Source of the DNA: Rhynochetos jubatus
Lineage: Eukaryota > Chordata > Aves > Eurypygiformes > Rhynochetidae
Assembly: GCA_027574665.1 (NCBI GenBank)
Contig: CM050650.1
Location: 98,553,086-98,617,085 of the forward strand
Reading direction: 5' to 3'
DNA: 64,000 nt
Part shown: positions 49,412-61,469 of the stretch, piece after piece
Position numbering within the stretch: position 1 is the stretch's first letter
Layout: every line of letters begins with the position of its first letter
Translations under genes and position numbers: made by a program
Notes under the pieces: model-generated
Seen by the model: the letters and a program-made list of their open reading frames with translations, nothing else
Databases searched by the model: none
What the model was told of the DNA's origin: nothing

Positions 49412-50258
49412 TGCTTTTCAACTACTTAATAATGTAGGTTTGGGATAGTACAAAATACAGCAGAAAAGTAACACTTAATTAGTGTATTTTCATTATTTTA
49501 CTATTCAGTAAATCATTTTTGACTCTGTCCAAGAGAAAACAAAAAAAAAATCAAATATCAGTGTTCTGCTTTAGTTCATGATTAAGTTCAGTCTTTAAAA
49601 CCTGAAAAAGTAATAAATTTTAAAATATGCAGTCATAAATAATCCACCTTGATAAAACAAGTCATACATGCTGTTAATCCAGCAATTATGCCTAGTAAAT
49701 TAACTACATACAACAACACTCTAAAAGTATTTACACATTATGGTATTGATAATGTATTATGGAAATAGTCCCTGACTGGAAAGGATTCAATCCTAAGGAA
49801 CACAAAATACCTTCCCAAAACACAGACGGACAGAGGTGCCACCAACGTATAACGCATTGTGTGACACTGCTCTCCGTAACCTGGACGTGTCCTCCAGTAT
49901 CTGTGGAGGTGAGACAAGGCTGCAGTTAAGATGGCTTTTAGAGCCCAGTCAGGAACCAAGCCAAGGCTATCACACGGGACCGATATCTTGCGTTTGGAGT
50001 CTGGGTAAAGGACACTCTGCGTCCTTCCTCTCCATGGAAAGGGATGTGCATAACCAGTTCACTTTTTTCTCTGAATGGGGCAGAATATCTAATTTGTTGA
50101 CTAACACTTCTATGCAGTTCAACGGGCATTTAAACAACACTTTTTTCCTTCCTCTCACTTGTAAGACTGAGAAAATGAAACAACAAAACACTTTTCGCAG
50201 AAGTCGTAGGAAGGACCCTTTAATTTCAGACTTGGAGGAGCAGCTCAGCAACTCCCCT

Positions 50259-50374
50259 CTATGAAAGCCATTTGACAGACACATATGCAACAGCCAAAGC
50301 AGCGATGTGCAGAAGGCTTATGGTCACCCAGTCCGCATTTGATGTAATCTGTCGTACTCTCTCAGGAAAATCAG
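50259..50374 (-). other. Candidate terminal exon with a membrane anchor, unproven
   Basis: On the minus strand an acceptor-like TTATTATTATTCTTTTAAAG is followed by an open stretch ending in a stop at 50259. It would encode ADFPERVRQITSNADW, then a hydrophobic stretch VTISLLHIAALAVAYVSV and KWLS-stop. The layout, a charged segment, a tryptophan, about 18 hydrophobic residues and a short basic end, is that of a C-terminal tail anchor. The frame upstream of the acceptor looks non-coding, so it would have to be a spliced last exon. I do not recognise the protein and found no companion exon. Chance is a real alternative. Confidence 0.25.
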
Positions 50375-53300
50375 CTTTAAAAGAATAATAATAAAGCTGC
50401 CAGCAAGGCAGAAGAATGTAAATTTGAAGACAGCGGAAATACACAGTAGCATTGTATTTCTGCATGTGAAAACCAGTGCTGAAAGGGAAAAAGAGCCTGT
50501 AAGGAAACGATTTTTCTTTAACAAGGTAGCTGTATCAGAACAGACAAATGTGTTTGTGTCAATGATACAAGAAAACACTTTCTACCTAATATTCTCGCTA
50601 ACAATCTTACTTTTGTTAGTCTTTGAAAGCTTCACGCTTTTCACATGTGATATCCTGCAACTATATAAAGATTTCAGACAGAGCTACCAAAAACCTGCTG
50701 CTCCTTCCAGAGGATATATTTTTGATTACTTAAGAAATACAAGTCACCATATCAACCTGCAAGCTTGACCTTTCACCTAGTACACACCAAAGTTTTCATT
50801 CCAGAATAGTGACTTCCATTTTTCAAATGTAACTATTTCATGCTTTCTCAATAGAAATTGGTTAAGAGAACCCAGTCTGCCATGTCAGTTCCCAACCACT
50901 GGTGAAACGGTCTCCAATAAAAGACAGTACAACATATTGTATAGCTAGAGTGGTTACAACTGCATTATCTTTTCTAGGGTGTCTCGCTAAGAAAAGTCAA
51001 ACTGAGCCAAGAATAGGTTTTTGTTACAGAAAACCATTAAAACAGTCACTGGACTGTTTTATAGACAGACCTGCCAGATGGGGGAGAGAAGATGGGGGAA
51101 AAGGCAAGGATTCCTTGCTTATTTGTTGCTTGAAAATTAATTTGCGTATTTTAATCAATAAAACTATCTTAATATTACATTTAAAGGTTCCTTTTATTTA
51201 AAATTATATAATAATTACATTAACTCACTCCAAACCTCACAAGCTGTCCAGATCTTCCTTTCATAGTAATCTGACCATATCAGTCTCATACAGATGTAAA
51301 GTCACAGTGATTTTAGGTTTTCTTGCATCTCCTTAGCAAAAAAGTTAACACGGTTGGGGTAAAAAGTGATCCTGGTGAAACCTCCAGAAAAATAGGTTAA
51401 TGGGCCAGGACTAAAGATCTGGGTAAGTTTGTGGACAGTATTACTAAAAGTACAGTTTCATCAGAAATGGTATTTTTTAAACAAATATTAATGCAAAGCA
51501 ATATTTAACATATAAATAAGTAATACTTCTAAAGCTGATAATTTACTTCTTACAGCCTCAAGTATCTTAGAGGTTAGGCAAAGCTTCAGCAGCCCTACAA
51601 ACACTATGCTTCTTGCCTGTTCACCAAATCCCCTTTGCCTTCAGCTAATGGAGAGAGAGGAAGCAGAAACAAAGGTGTCCCTAGTCCCTACCTAATGCTG
51701 GGATATGACTCCATAACACATTTAAAAACAAAGCTTGCTTCCCTGAAGACTGGAACATTAAAAATAACCTTCAATTGGCATGAAGGATTTCAACATTCTC
51801 ACATAAAATTGTGTAAAATTGACGGAAGATGCAATGCAATGAAAAGAAGCTCCTTATAGTCTAAACTCAGACTCCAGCTGTCAGTTAGGTCATGTCTGTA
51901 CCTCTGTATACAGAGCATCATAAAACACGTAGCCCAGTTTTTCTTGGTTCATGAAAGCTGGAAAAGCTTTTTTAAATTTTATTTAGAACACTACAGTTTG
52001 TACATTTAATAATTTTATCCTAAAGTGGCACCCGCAAGAACACATTCCGGTAATCATTACAAAATTACACACAATTAAATCCAGCTCTCAGGATTCTAAT
52101 CAAGATCAGAAAGATAAACAGACTACTTAACTTTTGACAGCACTCAATGATGTTCACCAAACAAAATACTGTTTGTTTAAAAGATTTTAAAAAAGAAGAA
52201 TTACATCAAAAGAATTCATCAGAGGGTATCACCTGGTGCTCATCAGACATTCTACACTGACCTGATTCAACTCACCCCACAGAAAACAGTTCACCAGTTC
52301 TGGCTCATCAGTCTGTTCCCAGTTTAATAAACTGAAACTGCTTATCACCAAGTCAGTCTTTGCCTTGCACAAGCAAGAACAGTAACACCAGGAAAAGGAT
52401 CTTCCCTTTTCAGTGACACTGGGTTACGTATTGTAGCTTGAAACAATTCAACACTTCAACGTAAGTTTTTCAGACTTTGAAAAATTAGAAAAATCAAGAT
52501 ATAAAAAAGGAATGCATGAGCAGAAAGGAAAGAAGGAAGCAATGATTAGGGCAAGTTGCATGATTTCTAGTTTTCTTGCTTTCTACGTGCAGTTTATTCA
52601 TTACTTTTAATCACAGAATTGTCCTGGAAACAAAAAGACATATAAATTTAGATTAAAAAATGAATAATTTAATACGCAAGGCTTGGTTAAACAAACACAG
52701 GCAGTCAGGCAGTCCAAAATCTTCAAAATAAATTTGGTAACCCTACTCTTGTTTTAATGAAGAGATAAAGATGCATGCACACATTATACTACTATACAGG
52801 TGCAACTACTTAATTTTGCAGTTTCTCAGACTCCCAGTAAGGAGCAAGAATTTAATGCACAACACCTTTCCTTTCCCAAGTCTCTGCTTCAGGTATTTAC
52901 ATGCACATGCCACTTGTGTCCTTAGAAAGTGAACTTTTCAAAACTTGCTTTTAGGCACTGAGCAGCTCTACTCAAACAGCACAACCCACTCTCAAAAAGG
53001 GATGGTTTCGGTCTCTCAACACCGCGCTATGTCACCAATGCAAGTATAAAAACATCCAAACAAATCATTTCCTAGTCAATCTTCTCCGCTGCCACCCAGC
53101 ACAGCACAGACTAAGCTGGAACACAAGTATTAACCTCGATACGATTAAATTTAAGAACATAAATTTAAAGTGTATTCATCTGCTTAATGAATACTAGCTT
53201 GATTAGGAAAGGACATCGTTCCTAGCTGTCCTACCAATTAAGAGCGTGAAGAGCCTTAAATAAAATGTTCCAGAGGTTCATAAATCTGGCGTTCACAAAT

Positions 53301-54437
53301 CTGATGACAAAGTTTCTTGAGAGATACCAATTGCACTTTGGCCAGGCATGAATTAAGAAAACTGTAAATCCCATGGTACTATAACTGACTATTTGAGCTC
53401 AAGTTCAGGTTGCTGGCATCCCTAAAAATATAAAGGGCTGCACTTTGAACTATGTATGCTTATCCATTGACTGAAATGTTGTCTGGGCTTTTTTTTGAAG
53501 TCAGGCGTGGGCACGGACAAGACGTTTTATGGATCTTCCTCCACTATGCAGCCCACTCATGGCTACCATAATCAGAGAAACTCAGTGACACAGGTCCAGT
53601 TTCCCACGTTCCTGACAAACATTCCCCTACATCCATGAAAAGGACAGCAGAACAAAACAGTTACTACAGATTAATATGTATGTGGTGATGTTTCTAGAGT
53701 AGGGTCCCACGTGACTGAATAGCTAACAGAAGATCCTCATAAGAAATAAGGCAACAAGTTTTCTTCCATTTACAAATCAGGATGCTAATGTCAGATTCAG
53801 TTCTACAAAAACTTAACAAATGTTTCTCTAGATCTGTTTGCAGGATTAGCAGGGAACAGTATTTCAGTGTTTACAGGCCATTCAGGAAGCTTACATCCAA
53901 CATGGCAGCTAGCAAATTCTACTCGCAGTGTTATTACATCCTGCACAAACTACCCTATCAGGTTTTATGCTACTGTATCAAGGAATAATATAAACACTTT
54001 CAAACTTACTGCATTCACTGCTACGTGAAGAATAAATTCATTGTGGAAACACTCTTAACTTCAACCACTACAAAAGAACAACTTTATTATCCAAAGAATT
54101 CATTTTCTTCTTGAATGACATGTGGATATCATTTTGAAAAAAATACACTATTGATTTCCCAATCGCTCTTCCTTTATGTCCCAAAAGAATGTCTAAAATA
54201 TTTACAGAAAAAGGACAGTTGATGACACCATTCTCCTTGCCTATATGAAGTTTCTTCCAGGAATCCAAATAACCAATTGCTAAGAACTGAGGATCAAAAA
54301 GGATCAGGTTAGGACTTGCTGTTCTTTCATCATATCCAAGCCATAGATAAGTGACAGTAAAGCGTCACCTGGTCGGCCACTGAGCACGTTATCACACAAA
54401 CCATGTGCGTACCCTTCCCAGCTCTTCCATCACGGAA

Positions 54438-54609
54438 GAGGTTGCCCAGAGAAGCTGTGGGTGCCCCATCCCTGGCTGCCTCCCAGGCCAGGCTGGATGA
54501 GGCTTTGAGCAACCTGGTCTAGTGGAAGGTGTCCCTGCCCATGGCAGGGGGGTTGGAACTAGATGGTCTTTAAGGTCCCTTCCAACCCAAACCGTTCCAT
54601 GATTCTATG
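54438..54609 (+). mobile_element. CR1 LINE short 3' end
   Basis: Begins AGGTTGCCCAGAGAAGCTGT and ends CCGTTCCATGATTCTATGG. Only the last 170 bp of CR1, with the ORF2 stop and the 3' UTR. Confidence 0.95.
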
Positions 54610-57600
54610 GTCATAAGCTGAAGAACATGGTGTAGCAGATGCCTATTCTCCACTGCATTTCTGGTGAAGCTGCCATTTCACATTACTTTAGAAACCCAGG
54701 GTTACAGCAGAACACCTGCCTCAGGATTCAGACTGCATTCCCCGTATTGTCTGGTAGTTTTCAGCTAGATTGGGGGGGAGACTGTTTTCACTCATCATCT
54801 CATTTTTATTGCAAAGCATGTATCTTTTCCAAAGCAGGAAGGTAGGTAAATGCACTTCAAACCAGGAGTGTGTACAGTGCCCAGTACAGAAGGATTCACC
54901 CTTAAATAGGACCTTTACAACCCACTAACTCTAACAATGACCCGCACAAAGCTCTACGGTAAGAACCATAGTGCTCTAATGCACTGAGAGAGGTAGAAGT
55001 AACAGTACAGTTTGTGGTTTAGTTTAGTTTCCCAAGTCAATTTTAAGCAATAAGAACCATCTTCTAAGAGTCCATTTACATTTCTGCAGATAATCAGCAT
55101 GTTTCTAATCAAACCGAGATGATTACCAAATTAAAACATTTAATTAGCATTTTACATAATTTACAAACTGTTGCTCATTATGTTTATGAAGGTGAAAAGG
55201 GACATCCCCAGTAGCTATATATTCTTCAATCACATTTATTACTTAATTCTACAATTTTACAGAGCATCACCAACACCATATGTGCAAATAAATACACGCA
55301 ACTAGAATTACTGCCGCAAAACGCTAGTTTTCTCCATGACTAATAACAAAATCCTGCTTAGATTTCGAGGATGTGTTAGAGAAAGGTAAATAAAGACTCC
55401 TCCCCATCCATCCTGCCAGTGCACAGAAAAAAAAGGCAAATGCATATTCTCTCCTCCTTCCAGCCAACACCTCTCCCTTCCAGATTTATGAGATGTATCT
55501 GAAATGAGATGTGTTTGAAATCACTTGATTCTCCAGTGAATCAAGTTTTGTCAATGAAAATCTGTAAGAGAATACTACAGTTCAATATTGAGCCTAAAAG
55601 TTTTAACCCAACCCCACCCCATCTACCCATCCCTCACAATGTTAGTGGCCTAGAATCCTGGGGTTGCTTTGCAATCAACCCAACCATTTTGGGCTGCAGC
55701 CAGTTAGTGAGACTACTTTGCAAATGACATCACTTGGCAAACAGACCTGCAAGTTGGCCTACCAAATCCCTGGGCTGCCGTACAGCGGCCTAAAGACTAC
55801 CACGTGCTGGTTGAACTGGATTCCCACACTCCTAATAACTCTGAAGAAAGAGGTCTCCCTAGGATTTTCTTCCCCTAATACAGTCAACTGCAAGAGGTAG
55901 CAGTGGTTGGGGTTTTTTCTTTATCTGGAACAAAAAAAAAACACTTTTGAAAAAAAGAAGGGACAAATTGAAGATTCAAGTAGCAGGAAACCAAGATAAA
56001 ATTGAGAACCATTTCCTTCACAAATGCAAACTGCAGCCTAGGTGGACATAGTTATAGTTTTAGCTTGACATAAAGTTTCCACACAGTAAAATTACATTTT
56101 AGACAGTTTGCATTTTAAGCATTTATCCCCATCCTGTTTGGGAAAGGAAGAAATACTATTTGATGCTCCTGAAATGCAAAGCCATACACCAAATCAGAAG
56201 AACATTTTGGTTCATACACCTGGTACCAAAATGGTACAGCCACAGCCTTTTAGTGGCTAAACAGGATATTTATTTTCTTTCCTTAGGACAGTATTATCTG
56301 TCCTTGTTAAGGACACAAACCAGTCCCATTCTCACTAGTCCGAATCCGACTTTAGGCGCTGCTATACCCAATAAAGGCAGTCATAAAACATCTTGCCAAG
56401 AAGCTAAACTACAAATATTTATACAACTGCCCTACTGCTGAGATCAATGCTTCCGAAGAAAGCCTGAGAGTGATATCAGAAAGTCTCTCATAGGAGTGCT
56501 CTGATCATAAAAATGAAAATTAAAGAAGTTTAATTTCTAGTGCTTAAAGCTGCTAAAAAAGTACTTCATCCACAACATCAAAGAAGAGCTGCTGTGGAAA
56601 AAAGAAATTTAACTCCACTAATGCAATTCACTCTTTCCTTTTATTTTGCAGTTCCTATTCTTTCCTCCCAAAGGCTGGCAGGTGCACTACAGGGTGTTAG
56701 CTCCCCCAACTGACTATTCCCATCTGCTGTTCCTTCCCCGTTACTACGATCCAAAACATTTTATTAAAATCATGTACTTTATAAACAGCATTAAAAAAAA
56801 AAAATTAAGTTGGTTAATTTTGCAACAACTGGCAGTTACCCAAAAATAAGGCATCTAAGCTAGAAGCTATAAAAAAAGTCATAATATTTTTTTAATCTCT
56901 GAAAAGCTTCTTGAAATTTAGAAGTTCTAAAATAATTTAAACAGGACCTTTTATGCTCTGTGGAGAGGAAATAGCAACACAGATGTATTCAAGAAGAAAT
57001 ATACTACACTTTGAAGTTTATTTCTTCCACGCGTTGCAGAAAGATAGAACAGAAACATTGCAAGGAATCTAAATTCAATTATACACCATCTTATACCAGA
57101 GATAAAGATACAATATTAGCTATTAATTTTAATTTCTTGTGGAAGCAACAAAGAGGAAATATGTCTAGTTCACGGAACGAACGGACTGAAGATGAAGGAA
57201 GGGGTCACAATCAGAAAGGAGAACAGTCAAGATGATGATGAACATCGCTCAGAAAGAAATTTAGAATAGAACTTTACATTCTATTCCACTCCACATTCCT
57301 GGAAAGGTACAGCAACAAATCAAAGCATCTGGTAGCACTTAGGAAAAAAAACAGAGGAGACAAGTCACAGCCAATGTGGGTTTGTCAAAAAACAAATTAC
57401 ATTAAGCCAGTCTCACTGCCTTTGTGACGGTGCAACAGACCTCGGGGATAGGGAAAAAAACCAGATGTCATATTGTGCCAAAAGCCCTTAAAGTCTGCCT
57501 CCATAAGATACCTTCACGAGCAAATGACCAAACAGTTCCACTGAATTGACTACAGCCTGGGTTCAAAACCAATTGGAAAAGTCATGCATGGAAGAATTTA

Positions 57601-57831
57601 AAGCAAAAATAGAAGTTTTAAGCCAAGTTTCACGATTACTTAATTTTAAGGTAAATTTACCTTTAATTTAGGTACTAACTTGTACATTGTCATAGCAGAC
57701 TGCATATTTAAATGCCATAAGCTTGAAGAGACTGCAAGGGCTCCGGAGAATGGGATCAGACAAGAGCATCTGGTCTAAAACTGAAGGAGGTATTTCAGCA
57801 GGTGTTGCAAGGTTTATCTCTGTCTCATTAT
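54610..57831. other. Intron sequence, unique
   Basis: AT-rich unique sequence with no exon, RNA gene or known repeat that I could support. Confidence 0.5.
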
Positions 57832-57987
57832 GATAGAATTACAGAATGGTTTGGGTTGGAAGGGACCTTAAAGACCATCTAGTTCCAACACCCTGCCATG
57901 GGCAGGGACACCCTCCACTACACCAGGTTGCTCCAAGCCTCATCCAGCCTGGCCTTGAACACTTCCAGGGATGGGGCACCCACAGCT
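57832..57987 (-). mobile_element. CR1 LINE short 3' end, minus orientation
   Basis: The plus strand starts GATAGAATTACAGAATGGTT and ends GATGGGGCACCCACAGCT, the reverse complement of the last 155 bp of CR1. Confidence 0.95.
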
Positions 57988-59172
57988 AAATCTGCATCTG
58001 AGTCAGTTCTGGACAAACAGAGGAAGAACTAACAGAGCGCACAGTTTCAGTAGAGGAAGAAAAAGCTGTAGCTCAGAAACACCATAAGGACCTGAAGTCA
58101 AAGTTAGGACAAAGAAAATATAAGCATTAAAACGACACATGAACTTAACTTAGTGATCAAGTATTGAATGCAATATTGGCAGGAGAGCTCGTTACTTGAA
58201 GACAGTAAACTTTCTTCAGAAGTTAAATCCTATCAATACAAAGATTATGAACAGCTTAAGTGTATTATCAGTTTCACTGAAGCAGACTATGGCATGAAAA
58301 AACCTCCCAGAATTTAAGACCAAAATTAGGCATTGCTTCTGCTGAGATTCGTACACAGAAAGTAGGAATGCAAGATGCTGAGATGGGTAAGTTAGAGGGT
58401 TACTTTGTGACTGGAGAAGAAGGACTAGACTGCTCAGAGTAACAGGAGAGAACAGCAAAATGAGCATGGCAGACCTATTCCAAGAATAGGAAGTTAAAGG
58501 CCCCAGAACACGTGGCAGCTGTCTAAAAATTAATTAGGCAAGTGACAGTTCCTATCTGTAAAGTTCTATAAAAAGGAAATAAAGAGGAAACTTCTGTTCA
58601 TTGCCATTTTAGGGAACAGAAGAATTTGGCAACAGCTGAGGAAAAAGTCAAATTCACAGAAAGAAGGAAGTATTGATGATTACAGAAACTGACATGCAAG
58701 TTTACTACACAAGGAGGGAAGAGAAAGGTAACTTAGACTGCTGCTAGTAGAGTTTCCTTTTCAGAACACATTACTCCAAACACTAATTTACAGTAACTGG
58801 CATGTTAGTTGCCAGTCCAGGTGACTCCACTTCCAACTACTAAGCAAAGCTAAGTATGACTTGGTAACTTTTGACCCAGTTTCTCCTTTAATGCATAGGT
58901 TGGCATATGTTAGAAGACCAAAAAAAAGGTGTAAATAAAACTCTAAAGAGAATACCCTCATCACTTTTCCAAAACAACTACTTAAAGAAGCAGAATATAT
59001 TAGAGGTACTTCTTCATATTTCAGAAGCATGAAAAAATCCAGCCTAAGATCCAGGAGTTACCATGCATGAGACATGCACAGACACAGCCTTGAAGGGCAA
59101 GAAAAAGATAAGCTGCATACAGGATGAAGGAAAAAATAAAGTTTACTCTATTTTTATGGCTTCAGGTTATCG
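57988..59172. other. Intron sequence, unique
   Basis: AT-rich unique sequence between two CR1 fragments. Nothing recognisable. Confidence 0.5.
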
Positions 59173-59232
59173 TAGAATCATAGAATGGTTAGGGTTGGAA
59201 GGGACCTTAAAGATCATCTAGTTCCAACCCCC
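59173..59232 (-). mobile_element. 60-bp CR1 3' tail
   Basis: The plus strand reads TAGAATCATAGAATGG, then TTGGAAGGGACCTTAAAGAT and CATCTAGTTCCAACCCCC. It is flanked by ATCG at 59169-59172 and at 59233-59236, a possible 4-bp target duplication. The 5' truncation is in the same G-run as in the copy at 38241. Confidence 0.92.
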
Positions 59233-59294
59233 ATCGTCACTAATTACTCATCATCATTGTCATCATCATTACAGCATCATCGTCACTAATTACT
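59233..59294. repeat. Duplicated 16-mer with CAT-rich spacer
   Basis: ATCGTCACTAATTACT occurs at 59233-59248 and again at 59279-59294, with an imperfect CAT/ATC trinucleotide run between. The period is 46 bp. Confidence 0.85.
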
Positions 59295-61261
59295 TCCCCA
59301 GTGTTTGGTCCTGTAAGACCAAATAGTGAACAATAGGAAACCCAACACCTTAGTTCAAGTATTTCTAGGAACACCAAGGACCCAAATACCTTGTGATTTT
59401 CCTCAAACTTGCAGACACAATGAAAGCTTTTCAATAACAACTTGTGGCAGTTGCCATAAACATTCTGATGACGTCAAAAAGGCTCTCAGAACACCAAACT
59501 GATAAACTGATTTATCCCACACTACAAAGGTCTAAAAGCACTACTATAACAAAATCTGTGAGCATGGTCATTTCCAAAAGCCTTCTGATCAGGGCATGCA
59601 TAACCAGCCACAGGATAAAAGGGAAAAGGACAAGTGAATAGACCGGGGTGGAACAGGGGGTGAAGGAGGAGGTGTATACGTATCGGAGCACGTGGAAAAC
59701 CACACACACAACCAATCTCACTGGTAAAGCTACATGACAAAATGGCCATAACATCAGCTGACGCCAAATAGATCTTGTATCACAATCTGACAGAATTAAA
59801 ATCAAGCACTCTTAACTTAAACAAAGGGAAAATCAGACGCCCACAGCTTGTGGCAAGAAAAAAAAACTTTCTAGTTAAAGCCCAAGTGTTGCTTACGTAT
59901 AAAACCATTTGCTTTAAAGAATTCCTTCATGTACTGAAGAACTTGGAGATTAAAATATTTTCTTCAATGACTATAAAATTTAAAATATTCACTATATTTC
60001 CCTTTAAATATCTTAAAAATCTGTATTAGTGGCTTTTACTGCCAGAAACTGTCAGGCATCACTGCAGTAATTACACATTTATAGTAAGATTTTAATGCTT
60101 TAATCTCCTAAATTAATGTAAATCTCAGCTGCACACCTGTGTGTGCATATTCCCTTTGATGGGTTCTGTCACCTTAAATGTCAGCATTTAATTCTCGAGT
60201 GCTGCTTAAGGATTTCCTGTGCTCCCTATGTGACTGACTTTGCGCACACACACTATTTAACGTGCCTTGAGAGCTGAAAATTACATGCCATACATAAAAA
60301 GCTTCGGTATTTGTGGATGATGACAGCACTGTCCCTTAAAAACCTTCTTTCTTTGTTTTCAGTCTGTTCTATACTTTACATACTTAAAAAAAAATTTCTC
60401 AAATACCTTCAGAACCATTCCATGATTCTCCTGTTACTGTGACAGAAAACCATTCAACATATGAGGGGGAAATACTCTTCAAGTATAGACTAAAAATAAG
60501 CAAGCTCTCCAAACAGTGCACAGATTGGTAAGTATTTCACTAAACAGAAAGAGACAATTAATTATACAGCAGAATCACCTTCTCATACTGAGCATCTCAT
60601 ACTAAAGGGTCAAGAAAGGTGGTGTAGCATTCCTCTCCCTTCAGGACACGGAAACATCAAAAGCAGGAAAGTCTCACATCTGAATATATTTTAAAACTGA
60701 CATACGAAATGCTAAAACAATATTAACTTACTTGACCAGGTGAAAAAGGAGTGAGCCAGGGAGCCATGTAGGGCTTTTTTTGTTGTTAAAAAAGAGTAAG
60801 CTTAGTTTTGAGGCAAGAACATTTCTGTCAAACAGTAACACATGCATTCACCAGTCTTCCAGGCACCTTCTCTCTTAAGCAGTTTCCCAAAATCCAGTGG
60901 ACACTTGACAACAAGCCATCTATAAAGCACTACATAAAGTCAAGGCAGGTAACAGAATGAGGTCCAGAAAGTAAAGTATTATATAAGGATTAAAAGCTTT
61001 GCTGAACAAGAGAACTGCAGAATTGCAGAACAAAAGTTCAGCAGATGTTCCTCTAAGTCCAACCCTCTAAGCTGAACAACAAGATCCTTTCTGCAAGACA
61101 GCAGGATTTCAACTAACATGAAGTAAATGCTATTCAAATTGCCATTTTCCCAGGGAACAGGTCACATCAAGAGAAACACCTCACAACTGGCTATCAACTA
61201 CATGACACGACTCTAAGAAAACTACATTTTAAATGAGCAAGTAAATACCTATATTATATAA
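59295..61261. other. Intron sequence, unique
   Basis: AT-rich unique sequence. No gene or known repeat seen. Confidence 0.5.
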
Positions 61262-61469
61262 AAATCCTTCCCGGAGAGAGTGGAGCGGCACTGGCACAGG
61301 TTGCCCAGAGAAGCTGTGGGTGCCCCATCCCTGGCAGTGTTCAAGGCCAGGCTGGATGAGGCTCTGAGCAACCTGGTCTAGTGGGGAGTGTCCCTGCCCA
61401 TGGCAGGGGGGTTGGAACTAGATGGTCTGTAAGGTTCCGTCCAACCCACACCACTCTATGATTCTATGA
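61262..61469 (+). mobile_element. CR1 LINE short 3' end
   Basis: Begins AAATCCTTCCCGGAGAGAGT, continues GCACAGGTTGCCCAGAGAAG and ends CACTCTATGATTCTATG. About 208 bp, with the same tail type as the copy at 41031. Confidence 0.95.

Larger units (their letters stand above)
48711..54437. other. Intron upstream of the last recognised PRIM2 exon
   Basis: AT-rich unique sequence with a (TA)n run at 49392-49411. A candidate small exon with a membrane segment lies at 50259-50374 (minus). I searched for the preceding PRIM2 residues (the HFILRLAYCQSE to FRFS region) by eye and did not find them. Confidence 0.5.

Noticed and set aside
49836-50264. 142-codon plus-strand frame
   Set aside because: No recognisable domain, atypical composition, and length compatible with chance. 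It does not splice into anything visible.
54007-54070. Minus-strand mini-exon with a good acceptor (TTGTTCTTTTGTAG) and donor (GTAAGT)
   Set aside because: All three frames contain stops, and it matches no PRIM2 segment.
60732-60772. Minus-strand exon-like segment ending at donor GTAAGT (product MAPWLTPFSPGQ)
   Set aside because: The acceptor side is A-rich with no pyrimidine tract, and the product matches nothing I know.
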